Below are positions 45,407 to 56,139 of a DNA stretch of 64,000 nucleotides, one piece after another (the first letter of the stretch is position 1; each line of letters begins with the position of its first letter). This stretch comes from Heterohyrax brucei (Eukaryota; Chordata; Mammalia; Hyracoidea; Procaviidae): positions 8,919,501 to 8,983,500 of the forward strand of contig CM053143.1 in assembly GCA_028571685.1 (NCBI GenBank). The letters run 5' to 3'. The notes below the pieces were generated by a model. It did not search any database, was not told where the DNA came from, and was given only the letters and a program-made list of their open reading frames with translations. A program made the translations under genes and the position numbers.

Positions 45407-46452
45407 TGAAGCCCCAAAAGCAACAGATTCTAGAGAAAACTGTAACCAGAAAATCAGTTATGACTTCAGAAGGCCCCCAAATGAAACAACCAAAGAGTTT
45501 TACAGATGAAGAAACTTTTTTGAAATTATCAGGTGAATACAAAAGGATTATATAGAGAACCCTCTTTGAACTTATACAAAATGCAGCAGAGTAAAATGAA
45601 AAATTAAGCAAGCTGTTTGATCTGATGCAATACCAGTACTCTGAAATCCAACAGATCAAGAACGAAATCAAAGACATAGAAACTTTCACTCAAAGCCAAG
45701 AAAACAGAATGGAACAAGTGGGAAAGAGACTTTCTGACAAGGAAGACAGAGCTACTGGCTCCAGCATCTATGAGGAGAAATCAGAAAAGAGAAATAAGAA
45801 AAATGAAGAAGCATGTGGGACTCTAATAAGATGGCCAACCTATGATTAATTGGACTCCTGAAACAGGGTGAGACACCTGAGAACACAGAGAATATTCTTG
45901 CTGGGCTGCCAAAAGACAACTTCCCAGAAATCATGAAGCAAGAAAACATAGAGATCCAAAATGTGTATCAGACAACACTCAGTATAGATCTCAAAAGAAA
46001 GAATCCGAGACATAATCAAGCTTAACAAAATGAAACACAAGCAGAAATTCGTAAAGGCAGCAAGACTCAAAGCAAAGTTAACATTCAGAGGGAAAACCTG
46101 TAAGCTTTTCTCAGATTTCTCAGCAGAAGCAATGCTAGCATGGAGACAGTGGCAGGACATATTGAAAGCCTTGAAGGAGCAGAACTTCCAACCAAGAATC
46201 ACATATCCTGCAAAACTATCTTTCAGATATGAAAATGAAATGAAGACATTTGCAGATAAACAGAAACTTAGAGACTTTGTAAAAACCAAACCAAAGCTAC
46301 AGGAAATACTGAAAGAAACTCTTGACTTTGACTTAGAAAAACAAAGCTATGAACTTTATATTTTAGGAGGACACATCATCCAGAATCCTACTAAGTTAGG
46401 GAAGGCTCCAAACTCAATCAAAGCTGCAATAGTGAAAGAAATAATCCAGTGA
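45407..46452 (+). pseudogene. L1 ORF1 relic (RNA-binding chaperone)
   Basis: The order is a coiled-coil region (IQQIKNEIKDIETFTQSQEN at about 45640-45710), a middle RRM-like region with breaks, and the C-terminal domain. The last includes AWRQWQDILKALKEQNFQPR and ITYPAKLSFRYENEMKTFAD (46138-46260), strongly diagnostic of L1 ORF1p. In live elements this trimeric protein coats L1 RNA in the cytoplasm. Here stops and frame changes split it. The start is approximate. Confidence 0.85.
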
Positions 46453-46773
46453 TCATACCATGAAAACTATGATGTCATTACACTAAAAAGAGGGATGTAC
46501 TATAGTCACTGTAGTCCTTCCAGTTGGAGAGGAAGTTGAAAAGACTGGTAGTAATTAAAATTGGGTTTATACATAGTTTGTTAAGCAGAATCATAGGGGC
46601 AACCATAAAGCACAATAAAGATGCAACATACCATATCAAGAAATGTAACACAGGAGTCTCAACAGCCACAAAACCAATCGTGAAAAAGGTGAAAAATCAA
46701 CCCACAGAGAATGTCCCAGAACAGATTAAAAAGAACAATAGAGAAAACATCAACATAAAAATAAACAAATCAC

Positions 46774-49700
46774 AATGGCAGCACTGAACACATACCTATC
46801 AATAATTACATTGAATGTGAATGGACTGAATGCTCCAGTATAGAAACATCAAGTGACACCTTGGATCAAAATACAAGATCCATCTATATGTTGCCTACAA
46901 GAAACTCACCTGAGACTTAAAGATAGGAGCAAACTGAAAATTAAAGGATGGAAGAATATATATCAAGCTACAAATGAACAAAGAAAAGCAAGTGTGGCAA
47001 TTCTAATCTGAGATAAAATGGATTTTAATGTAAAATCCACCATTGTGGACAAAGATGCATACTATTTATTGCTGGAAGATTCAATACACAAGCAGGAGTT
47101 AACAGTATTAAATATTTATGCATCTAATATTAGAGTACCTAAATACATCAAGGAGACACTGACTACTCTCAAAAGGAGATGGATGACTCCACAGTAATAG
47201 TGGGAGACTTCAACACTCCACTCTGAATATTGAACAGATCGTCTAGAAAAAAGCTCAGTAAAGACACAGAAGACCTTATTGCCACAATTAACCAACTAGA
47301 CCTCATCAACATACACAGAACTTTCTATCCATCCGTGGACAACTCCACCTTCTTCTCCAATGCACATGGAACATTCTCCAGAGTAGACCATGTGTTGGGA
47401 CATAAAGCAATTCTCAACAAAATCTATACTGTTGAATTAATGCAAAATATCTTCTCAAATCATAAAGCCATAAAAGTCGAAATCAATAGCAGAAAAAATA
47501 TAGATAGAAGGTGGAACTCATGGAAACTGAACAACATCTTGCTCAAAAAGTCATGGGTTATAGAAGAAATCAAGGATGAAATAAAGAAAGTTGTGGATTC
47601 CAATGAGGACAAAAACACTTCCTACCAGAACATATGGGACACAGCCAAAGCAGTGCTCAGAGGTTAGTTTATCTCCATAAATGCACACATGTGGAATGAA
47701 GAGAGTAACCAAACCCAAGATCTAACCCTACAGCTTGAATAAGTAGAGAGAGAACAACAGAGGAACCACTCAGATACCAGAAGAAAACAGATCATAAAGA
47801 TTAAAGCAGAACTAAACAAATTAGGGAATAGAACAATTGAATAAATTGAAAAGACCAAAAGCTGGTTTTCTGAAAAGATCAACAAAATTGACAAACCACT
47901 GGCTAAACTTACTAAAGAAAGGAAACAAATAACCCAAATTAGAAATGAAAGGGGAGTTGTCACAACAGATCCAACAGAAATAAAAAATATCATAACAGAA
48001 TACTATGAAAGTCTGTACTCTAACAAATTTGAAAACCTAGAGGAAATGGACAAATTCTTTGATTCATATCACCTACCAAAATTATGACAAGGTGAAGCAG
48101 TACAACTTAATAAACCCATCACAAAAGAGGAGATTGAAAAAGTCATCCCAAAACTGCCAACCAAAAAAGCCCAGGCTCAGATGGCTTCACTACAGAATTC
48201 TACCAAGCTTTTAGAGAAGCATTATCTTCAATACTGCTGAGACTATTTCACAGTATAGAAAGGGATGGATTATTCTCAAATTTGTTCTATGAAGCCAGCA
48301 TAACCATGATACCAATGCTAGCGAAAGATCTAAGAAATAATGAGAACTACAGACCAATATCACTCATGAATCTAGATGCAAAAATCTTCTGCAAAATTGT
48401 TTCCAATAGAATACAACAATATATCCAAAAAATAATCCATCATGACCAAGCTGGATTCATACCAGGGATGCAAGGCAGATTCAACATCAGAAAAACAATT
48501 AATGTGATGGATACATACATATCACAAAAGACAAGAATCACCTGGTCTTGTCTATTGATGCAGAAAAGGCATTTGGTAAAGTCTAATGCCCATTCATGCT
48601 AAAAAATCTCAGCAAAACAGGAATAGAGGGCCAATTCCTCAATGCAATAGGGCCATTTATACAAAACCTACTGCCTATGTCATCCTGAATGGAGAGAGAC
48701 TGAAAGACTTTCCCTTGAGAACAGGAACTAGACAAGGATGCCTACTCTCACCTCTCCTGTTCAACATTGTACTAGAAATTCTAGCCAGAGTAATTAGACA
48801 AGACCAAGGAATAAAGGGCATCTGCATCAGCAAAGAATTAAAAATCTCACTATTTGCAGATGATATGATTGTATACGTAGCAAATCCCAAGAAATCCGTA
48901 AGTGAACTGCTCAAACTGATAGAAGAGTTCAGCAAAGTCTCAGGATACAAGATAAACATAAGTAAATCAGTAGGGTTGCTTTTATACCAATAACGAGATT
49001 ATTAAGGAAGAAATCACCAAGTCAATACCATTTACTGTAGCCCCTAAGAAGATAAAATACCTAGGAATAAATCTAACCAGAGAAATAACAGACCTTTATA
49101 AAGAGAACTATAAGCTCTCACTATAAGAAATTAAGAGAGATTTACATAAATGAAGAAATCTACCCTGCTCATGGATAGGAAGACTTAACACTGTGAAAAT
49201 GTCTATTTTACCGAAAGCAATCTACTTATACAATGCAATTCCAATACAAGTTCCAGTGATATTTTTTAATGAGATGGAGAAAAAAATTACCAACTTGTCT
49301 GGAATCGGAAGAAGCCCTGCATAAGTAAAGCTTTGCTAAAGAGGAAGAATACACTGGGAGGCCTCTCATTACTCGACTTCAGAACCTATTACACTGCCAC
49401 AGCAGTCAAAAGAGCTTGGTACTGGTACCAAAACAGACAGACAATGGAACAGAATTGAGATCCCAGAGATGACACCATCTGCCTATGAACAGCTGATGTT
49501 CAATAAAGGTCCCAAGACATTAAACAATCTCTTCAACAAATGATGCTGGCAAAATTGTATATCCATCTGCACTAAATTAAAACAATACCCATATCTTACA
49601 TCTTATGCAAAAACTGAGTCAAACTGGATAAAAAACCTAAATATCAAATCTAAAATGATGAAGCTCATTGACAAAAAGTAGGGATAACGATGGAAGTTTT

Positions 49701-50580
49701 AATACACAGTGTAGACAGACTTCAAAATCTGTCAAACAAAGCACAATCAACGTAGGAAAAAAATAGATAAATGGGAACTATTAAAAATCAAACACTTTTG
49801 CTCGTCCAAAGACTTTGTTAATAGAATTAAAAGGCCACCTACAGAATGGGAAAAAATATTCAGCATCTATATGTCAGACTGATGCCTGATTTCCATAGTC
49901 TATAATGTACTACGAAATATCAATAAGAAAAAGATAAATCATCCAATTAAGCAATGGGCAAAGGAGATGGACAGACTCTTCTCTAAAGAGGAGATCCAGG
50001 TAGCCAAAACCACACGCAGACATGCTCACAATCACTGGCTATTAAAGCAATTCAAATCAAAACTACCATGAGATACCACAACAAGGTTGGCCACGGTCCA
50101 AAAAATGCAAAACAAACAATGCTGTAGAGGCTGTGGAGAAATTGGAACTCTCCTATACTGCTGGTGGGATTGCAAAATGGTGCAACCTCTTCGGAAAGCA
50201 ATCTGGCACTCCCTTGAAAAACTGGATATAGATACACCATTTGACCAAGTAATTCTGCTGCTTGGAATATTTCCTACAGAATCAAGGCCCTTCACACCAA
50301 CTGATATATGCACACGAATGTTAATCTCAGCAGAGTCCACAATAGCAAAATGATGGAACCAACTCAGACACCCAACAACAGAGGAACTGAAAGGTAAACT
50401 GTGGTATATATACTCAATGGAACACTATGCAATGATAAAGAACAACAATGATTGCAGGAGACATCTCATAACCTGGTTTCAACTGGTGGACATTATGTTG
50501 AGTGAAAGGAGACAGTGACAAAACGACAAACATCATATGAGACCTCTAAAATAAGAACTTAAAAACAGACTCATGCATAG
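46774..50580 (+). pseudogene. L1 ORF2 relic (endonuclease/reverse transcriptase)
   Basis: It starts MAALNTYLSIITLNVNGLNA, the APE-type endonuclease N terminus, but meets a TAG soon after. Later come QETHLRLKD, an open 145-codon endonuclease/linker stretch (47230-47667), and RT regions ([31 protein letters not shown]). The catalytic FADD (48853-48864) has preserved Asp codons. The Cys-rich C terminus CCRGCGEIGTLLYCWWDCK is at about 50120-50180, with Tyr where most L1s have the His of the zinc-knuckle-like motif. Multiple stops and frameshifts make it non-functional. Confidence 0.92.
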
Positions 50581-51020
50581 AAGAAAAGACTCTTTGATGG
50601 CTGCAAGAGTGGAGAGGGAAGGAGGGCAAGTCGGGGGGAGTGTTTCAATTAGATAGTTGTTAGAAATTCGGTTGGGTAAAATTGGTGACAGCACAATTTA
50701 GAAAGAAGATCAATATTAACTGGGCTTCAACATAACTTGAGTATTCCTCGCATTGTAACCCAATATTGCAAGGACAGAGTAGCTGGGGCAGGGGGCTAGG
50801 GACTGTGCTTTCAGGTGAAATTGAGGCCAGTTGGCACAACTAGCATTTTGCTAAGAGGGCTTTCTGCACCCCACATTGGTGAGTGGCGTCTGGGGTCTTA
50901 AAAGCTGCCAAACTGCCAAGCTGCCATCTGTGGGTACAGGAAATCATCCCAACTCAGCAGGAACAGATGATCACCGAGGACCAAAATTACGTGGAGGAAA
51001 GAGAACCCAGAAGACAGCAC

Positions 51021-51147
51021 CATTTGTTGAAGAGATTATTTAATGTCTTGGGACCTTTATCGAATATCAACTGTTCATAGGCAGATGGTGTCATCTCTGG
51101 GGTCTCGACTCTGTTCCATTGTTTGTCTGTTTTGGTACCAGTACCAA
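51021..51147 (-). repeat. inverted ORF2 patch inside the L1 3' UTR
   Basis: The reverse complement of this segment matches ORF2 positions of about 49416-49542 of the same L1 at roughly 94% by eye. It ends in a 13-base hairpin (TCTGTTTTGGTAC at 51125-51137 and its complement at 51141-51153). The 3' UTR continues on both sides (GAACCCAGAAGACAGCAC before, ACCAGAAGAACTGGATGATA after). Confidence 0.88.
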
Positions 51148-51267
51148 AACAGACTCATTACCAGAAGAACTGGATGATACCTGGCCAACACCAGTGATAG
51201 CCACGATGGAGCTCACAAAATTGAGCCTGCAAAGCAATGGACAAATGTGTCACATAATAAAAAATGT

Positions 51268-51650
51268 ACCCAATAAACTTGCAGATATCGCTAAGGAGAC
51301 TTTGTGGAAAAATGACTAATGTGTCAAATGGCTTCTCCTAGCTGGTATGATACTTCTAGAGAAAGATATGAGCTGAAGAGAAAATTTTTCATTTGATAAG
51401 CAGAATTTCAAGAAATACAGGTCAGTCGGACTTACTGGATTGAAAATAACAATTGGTTTTCATCTCCAGTTTCTACAGCCACTAAGAGTCTCAAAGTAAG
51501 CAATTATTTTACCAGAAAATTAAGGGCAAATTAAGGATATGGCTATGTGAATCTTTTTCAACGTTTTCTGAAAAGTTTAAGGTGGTGCCTAGGAGACTTT
51601 GCAACTAGACAAAAAGCTTTTTAATAATTTTATGGGTATTATCTCAGATT
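51268..51650. other. unassigned sequence
   Basis: No recognised repeat or gene. Confidence 0.4.
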
Positions 51651-51808
51651 GGAGCCCTGGTGGTGAAGTTGTTAAGAGTTATGGCTGCTAACCCAAAGGC
51701 TGACTGTTTGAATCTACTAGGTGCTCCTTGGAAACCCTGTGGGCTGTTCTACTCTGTCCTATACAGTCACTATGAGTTCGAATTGACTGGACAGTAATTT
51801 TTTTTTGG
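51651..51808 (+). repeat. AfroSINE copy
   Basis: Full-length plus-strand SINE from GGAGCCCTGGTGGTGAAGTT to a T run after TTGACTGGACAG. Confidence 0.9.
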
Positions 51809-52498
51809 TCATTGTCATTGTTTTGTTATGTTCCAGATCATCCTAACATACACTCCAAACTAGAAAGAAGGCTGCAAAAAAACTTTAGCTGTAGCTTTTA
51901 GGGCATGACACAGATTTGAATCTGCTTTGTAGGGAACCCAGAAGGCTTTTTGAAAGAATTGGTAGTTTTTGTTTAAAAAGAGCAAAAAGTTCAAATCAAA
52001 AGGAGGCCTTGCAGACCTATATGTCTATGGGTAGAACACAGGTTCTCAAAGGGTATAGATAGCTAAGAGCAGCATGGAACAGCAGAGTGTGGAATCATTG
52101 GCAGGGATTAGAGTTGGGTCCTAAACAAGGGTCATTATTGCTCCAGGAGTACAAATCTTTGTTAATATTTGCCTGGTTGGATTTCAGAGCATTTATAATC
52201 CAGTGATTGCTATGTATTTCTGCTGTTACCTGTCCCCTCTCACTAGTACTGGACTTGTATATAAAGGAGATGGAAAACTTTTTTTGTGTGCATAGGCCAC
52301 ACCTCAAGAGCTTCAAATGAGCATATTCATCAATATCATAATGACTTGTAACTTTTGGGGAGAGAAAGTATATACTTTGCAAGTACAGGGGATGTTTGTG
52401 TCCAGAGGGAAGACTGTGAAAGAGCTTGCAAAAGTGGCCACAATTCCTCCTAATGCTTTAGTAATGGGATGCTCATTTCCCAATCAAGACGTGGGATT
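51809..52498. other. unassigned sequence
   Basis: No recognised repeat or gene. Confidence 0.4.
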
Positions 52499-52547
52499 TA
52501 ATTCTTCACATCTTTTTTTTTTTTTTTTTACATAATTCTTCACATCT
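52499..52547 (-). repeat. 19-bp poly(T) micro-insertion with 15-bp TSD
   Basis: Perfect 15-base direct repeats TAATTCTTCACATCT (52499-52513 and 52533-52547) flank only 16 T and ACA. Read on the minus strand the insert is TGT plus an A16 tail, as expected for retroposition that copied almost nothing but a poly(A) tail. The TGTA-poly(A) end does not identify the donor RNA. Confidence 0.75.
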
Positions 52548-52569
52548 TGAGCCTGGGCCGAGCCATATG

Positions 52570-52985
52570 ATTTTCTTGGACAACTAGAATATAATGAAAT
52601 ACATCAGAAGCCAAGGCTTAAAAACGGCTTGTACACTGGGACTTGCTTCATTTTGCTCCACTTACTGCTTTGACACAAGTGTGTAAACAGGACTGAACCA
52701 ACCTGCTGAAGACACCACAGTGAGAAGAACCAGGATGTTCTAGATGATAGCGGACTAACTGCAGGACATATTTGTTAGGCCATCCCTACTACCCAGGTCT
52801 AGCTGAATCACCAGCTGAGTGTGGGCACGTAAGTGAGGCCCAGGTAAGATTAGCAGAACCATCCAGGTGATCCCAGTCCACACTGTCTATCCATGGAACC
52901 ATAAACTGATAAGCAATTTTCATTTTCAGCCATGATACATTAGAGTGTTTTGTTATGCAGCAAAGGCTAACTTATACAGATTCTC
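52570..52985 (+). repeat. LTR-like or old L1 3' repeat
   Basis: The end TTTTGTTATGCAGCAAAGGC then TAACTTATACAGA matches the TGTTACGCAGCAATAGCTAACTGATACA-type terminus of an old mammalian repeat. Upstream GTGATCCCAGTCCACACTGT is compatible. The family is uncertain. Confidence 0.4.
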
Positions 52986-53857
52986 TGTTTAAAATGCAAT
53001 TTAAAGTGGGAGAGCTCCGTAAGATGATTTGTTTCACTAAATACCACGAGAGGCAATTCCTTATGTGGTTTTACTACTACCTTTGTGTGCTTGAGTACAA
53101 CTTTTTCATTAGCCTCAAGTAGTTACATTAGTATTCTACCTATTTTCCTTTATTTATCTGAAGAATTTAATGTTTAATTTTAGATTTCCTTGTGAGGTAC
53201 CCTAGCAAATAAGCAGTTTTCTGATTTGCTGAATTAGTAGTTTTACTTTGACCTGTCACATTTCACAGGCTTCCCATCTTTCTTCCTGGAAAATTATTTT
53301 CCTCCCTAAAAAGATTCCTTTCCCCCTTCTTGTAAGAGTCTTCTTTCCCTTGCCATTTAGCTATTTAGCTTATTTTTAAAGACCTCGTCTTTTGGGGGTT
53401 GGTCAAACATTTTCCTTGATTTTCCAATAAGGTGTTTTTAAGCAGTCTCCAGACTTCTGCATGGTTATTTACTTTTAAAGTCATTTATTTCAGTTTTTCT
53501 TTTTTTTTTCCTAATGAAAGACGATATTTTGTCATCCCTTTTCTAAAATAGGAAACCTTTATAGTGAATATTTTTGGTTTTCCGTTCTTGCCAGAATGTT
53601 GAACTTAATAATACGGTAATCACTGCTAAACAAGCATTCCTTGAGGAATGAACATTCCCTTTATGAACATCCCTACAGATGAGAAAAGTCATCACTACTC
53701 TTCAGATATGACTAAGAATTGAGGCTTGTGTGTCCTCCTAGAAGCATGTCTTTTGAGATATTGGAAAGATTTGGGTGAAAATGAAGTAGAAGGGGTAATG
53801 GTTGTTATTTTGTTTTCCTTTGGACCTCTTCTGGTTAATTAGCTGTCTCTCTGATGA
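52986..53857. other. unassigned AT-rich sequence
   Basis: No recognised repeat or gene. Confidence 0.4.
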
Positions 53858-54056
53858 TGGAGTCCCTGGGTGGTATAAATGCTTAATGTGCTTGGCTTTT
53901 AACTCAATAGTTGGAACCTAAAGTCTATCAAAAGACACCTTGAAAGAAAGGCCAAACGATACACTTCAGAAAGACTAACTGCTGAAAACACAATGGAGCA
54001 CATTTCTGTTCTGATGCTCATGGTGTTGTCTTCATTTGGAGTCAACTTAGCAACTG
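53858..54056 (+). repeat. afrotherian SINE, CTGGGTGG-type subfamily
   Basis: Head GGAGTCCCTGGGTGGTATAA, middle CTTGAAAGAAAGGCCAAACG, then ACTGCTGAAAACACAATGGA, and tail GGAGTCAACTTAGCAACTG. Confidence 0.8.
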
Positions 54057-54083
54057 ATTCCTCTCTGAGTATATACTGTACAA

Positions 54084-54241
54084 CATTTATATAACAAAGC
54101 CAAGCCAAATGCCATCGAGTCGGATCTGACTCTAGTACAGAAGATAAATTGATTTTACAAATACCTGTTATATAAATGATCATGAGTCATTTATATAACA
54201 GGTATTTGTAAAATCAATTTATCTTCTGTACTAGAGTCAGA
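54084..54241. repeat. perfect 55-bp-arm palindrome with SINE tail and TSD
   Basis: Arms 54125-54179 and 54187-54241 are perfect reverse complements separated by 7 bases (TCATGAG). A 13-base direct repeat CATTTATATAACA occurs at 54084-54096 and 54188-54200. Between the first copy and the left arm lies a minus-strand SINE/RTE tail (GCCAAGCCAAATGCCATCGA then GTCGGATCTGACTC). The left arm is the inverted copy of the native sequence on the right, including the TSD. Confidence 0.97.
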
Positions 54242-55445
54242 ACCTTAGAGAGCAGGTCCAATGTTCAGTCATCTTTGTATCTCTTTGAGGAAACCCAGCA
54301 CACTGAATATATATCGTATTTGAATAAATGGGCAATAAATGAATAAAGTGATGCACTATTCCAAGCTATGAGCTGGATTAAAATCTTCAGTGGGAAAGAG
54401 ATAATGGTTGCTCCAGGAATGCAGACACTTCTTCTTTTTTTTTAAAGCATGAAAGTAAATGTTTATTTAGAACGAGCAAGCAGACACTTCTAAATTAACC
54501 GTTAGTCTCTTTATATACTGTCTGTTCTTTCTCTCCTACCTAGACCTTCCTAGAAAGATACAGGGTTAAAGATTAAAAAGCTCTATTGAAACAACTAGTG
54601 TTCTTTCTTCACAACCCAATTTTTATGCATTACAGAGCTATTACGTAACATTGTCTCAAAAGGAATTTAGGCCTGCTATACTTCATTCTTTTGCTTATGT
54701 CTCTAAAGAAAAGAGAGAGACTCTGAAAGATGGCAGGTCATATTCCCTAAATTACTTAGAATAAATAAAGCAACAAATGTAGCAATACCAAAGATCCACA
54801 GGCCTTTGAGAAGAGACAATCCCATGAATCTCCAAATAAAAATAAATGAGGACAAATCATCAACAATTACAAGAGCTGATACCCAATTTTTTTTGTGAGG
54901 CAAACCACAGGGAAGTAATTGGGACACTGCTAGTCTTAGCAATAGGTAAACAGTGGGGGTAATTTCAGAATAACAGCAGTCCAAAAACTGTGATTTGTGT
55001 CTGCAAGATCCGATTCATAGATGAGTAAAATAGGATTGATTTACCATAAATTCTAATAGTGCTACAGGAGTCTGGGCCCTATAAACTCTTAAACCTATCA
55101 GAACTAAGCTGTCCTCCAAAACAGGGCTCTGCACTGTAGACAAACTGCTATGAGGAGAATCCAGATTGAGCAGGATGGAAGTTGCATAGCCAAAGGACCG
55201 CGTGGTACAAATAAAGATGAAAGAAGTCAGCAGATCTCAGAAACCACAGGCAATATTGTTATTTTCTTTTGAAAACAAGAGGGTGCTTTAGGTTGGAGAA
55301 GCTACAAAAGTTCTTCAGTATACACCTCACTCCTACAAGTATAATAAAGTGTATTTATGTAAAGGAATTATGGGCATGACCTACACAGTGTTATTATTAA
55401 AAACAAAAGAATAAGAGAATAATGTTGCATCACCACAAAATATTG
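54242..55445. other. unassigned sequence
   Basis: No recognised repeat apart from the 47-base retroposed insert at 54433-54479. Confidence 0.45.
54421..54491 (-). pseudogene. 47-bp mRNA-tail retroposed insert with 12-bp TSD
   Basis: Perfect 12-base repeats GCAGACACTTCT (54421-54432 and 54480-54491) flank 47 bases. On the minus strand the insert reads TTGCTCGTTCTAAATAAACA, then TTTACTTTCATGCTTT and an A9 tail. AATAAA about 17-20 bases upstream of a poly(A) run is the layout of an mRNA 3' end. The empty site TTCT/AAAT fits the L1 endonuclease preference. The parent gene cannot be named from 36 bases. Confidence 0.72.
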
Positions 55446-55612
55446 GAAACATTTCTGCTAACTGTTGGTTAACAGTTGATCTACTAACAGAAAGATCAGC
55501 AGTTCAAATCCCACAGCCATTTTGTAAAAAAAAAAACCCATGGGGACGTTCTACTCTGTCCTATAGGAATGCTATCAGTAAGAATCAGCCTCATGGCAAA
55601 GAGTTTGGTTTG
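55446..55612 (+). repeat. AfroSINE copy with A-run
   Basis: TAACAGTTGATCTACTAACA promoter region, GATCAGCAGTTCAAATCCCA B-box region, then an 11-base A run and the tail TCATGGCAAAGAGTTTGG. Confidence 0.78.
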
Positions 55613-55623
55613 GGGTGGTAATT

Positions 55624-56134
55624 GTAACAGATATAATAATGGTCCCTCAAGGATATCCTTGTCCTAGCCTCTAGAACCTGTGAATATATATGGTTACATG
55701 GAAAGGTAATATAAGGTTGTAGATGGAATTAAGATGACTAATCATATGAAACTTAAAATTGTGAGATTATCTTGGATTATCAGAGTGGATCAAATCCAAT
55801 TATAAGTATATTTATAAGTAGAAGAGGGAGGCAGAAGAGAGAAAACCAGAGAGGTGGCAATGCAAAAAGAATTTGATCTGACATTGCTTGCTTTAAAGAC
55901 AGAAGACTGGAGTCATGGACCAAGGAACGTATGAAGCTTTTAGAAGCTAGAAAAAGTCATAACATAGATTTTCCCATACATCCTCCAAAGTACATAATGC
56001 TGTCAGAATCTTAAGTTTTCTCACTGAGAACAATTTCAGATTTCTGACCTACAAAACTGTACATAAATGAGTAATATTTTAAGATATTAAATTCCTCATA
56101 ATTTGTTACTGTGACAATAGGAAACTAATATAGT
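55624..56134 (+). repeat. MLT1-like MaLR LTR
   Basis: The start ACAGATATAATAATGGTCCC with CTCTAGAACCTGTGAATATA and the end ACAATAGGAAACTAATATAG follow an MLT1-type LTR over its full length. No internal region is attached, so it is a solo LTR. Confidence 0.65.
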
Positions 56135-56139
56135 AACAT

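Larger units (their letters stand above)
44443..51267 (+). mobile_element. L1 element, near full length, decayed
   Basis: A single plus-strand L1 contains a 5' UTR (from GGGGCAGAGTCAAGATTGG), ORF1, ORF2 and a 3' UTR, about 6.8 kb in all. Compared with the second L1 at 58578 it lacks about 85 bases just inside the 5' end. Many stops and frameshifts break both ORFs. The 3' UTR is short and disturbed by an inverted ORF2 patch at 51021-51147. The 3' end is placed at CACATAATAAAAAATG (about 51267). No TSD was found. Confidence 0.9.

Noticed and set aside
44443-51267. An active L1
   Set aside because: ORF1 and ORF2 contain many stops and frameshifts, and the 3' UTR is rearranged.
43820-51267. Classical 5'-inverted (twin-primed) single L1
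   Set aside because: The minus-strand part is 3' UTR, not the 5' half of the plus-strand element, so the two pieces cannot be the two halves of one twin-primed copy.
51119-51319. Open frame with protein-like composition after the L1
   Set aside because: The first third is the inverted ORF2 patch and the next part matches L1 3' UTR (ACCAGAAGAACTGGATGATA). It is non-coding L1 sequence.
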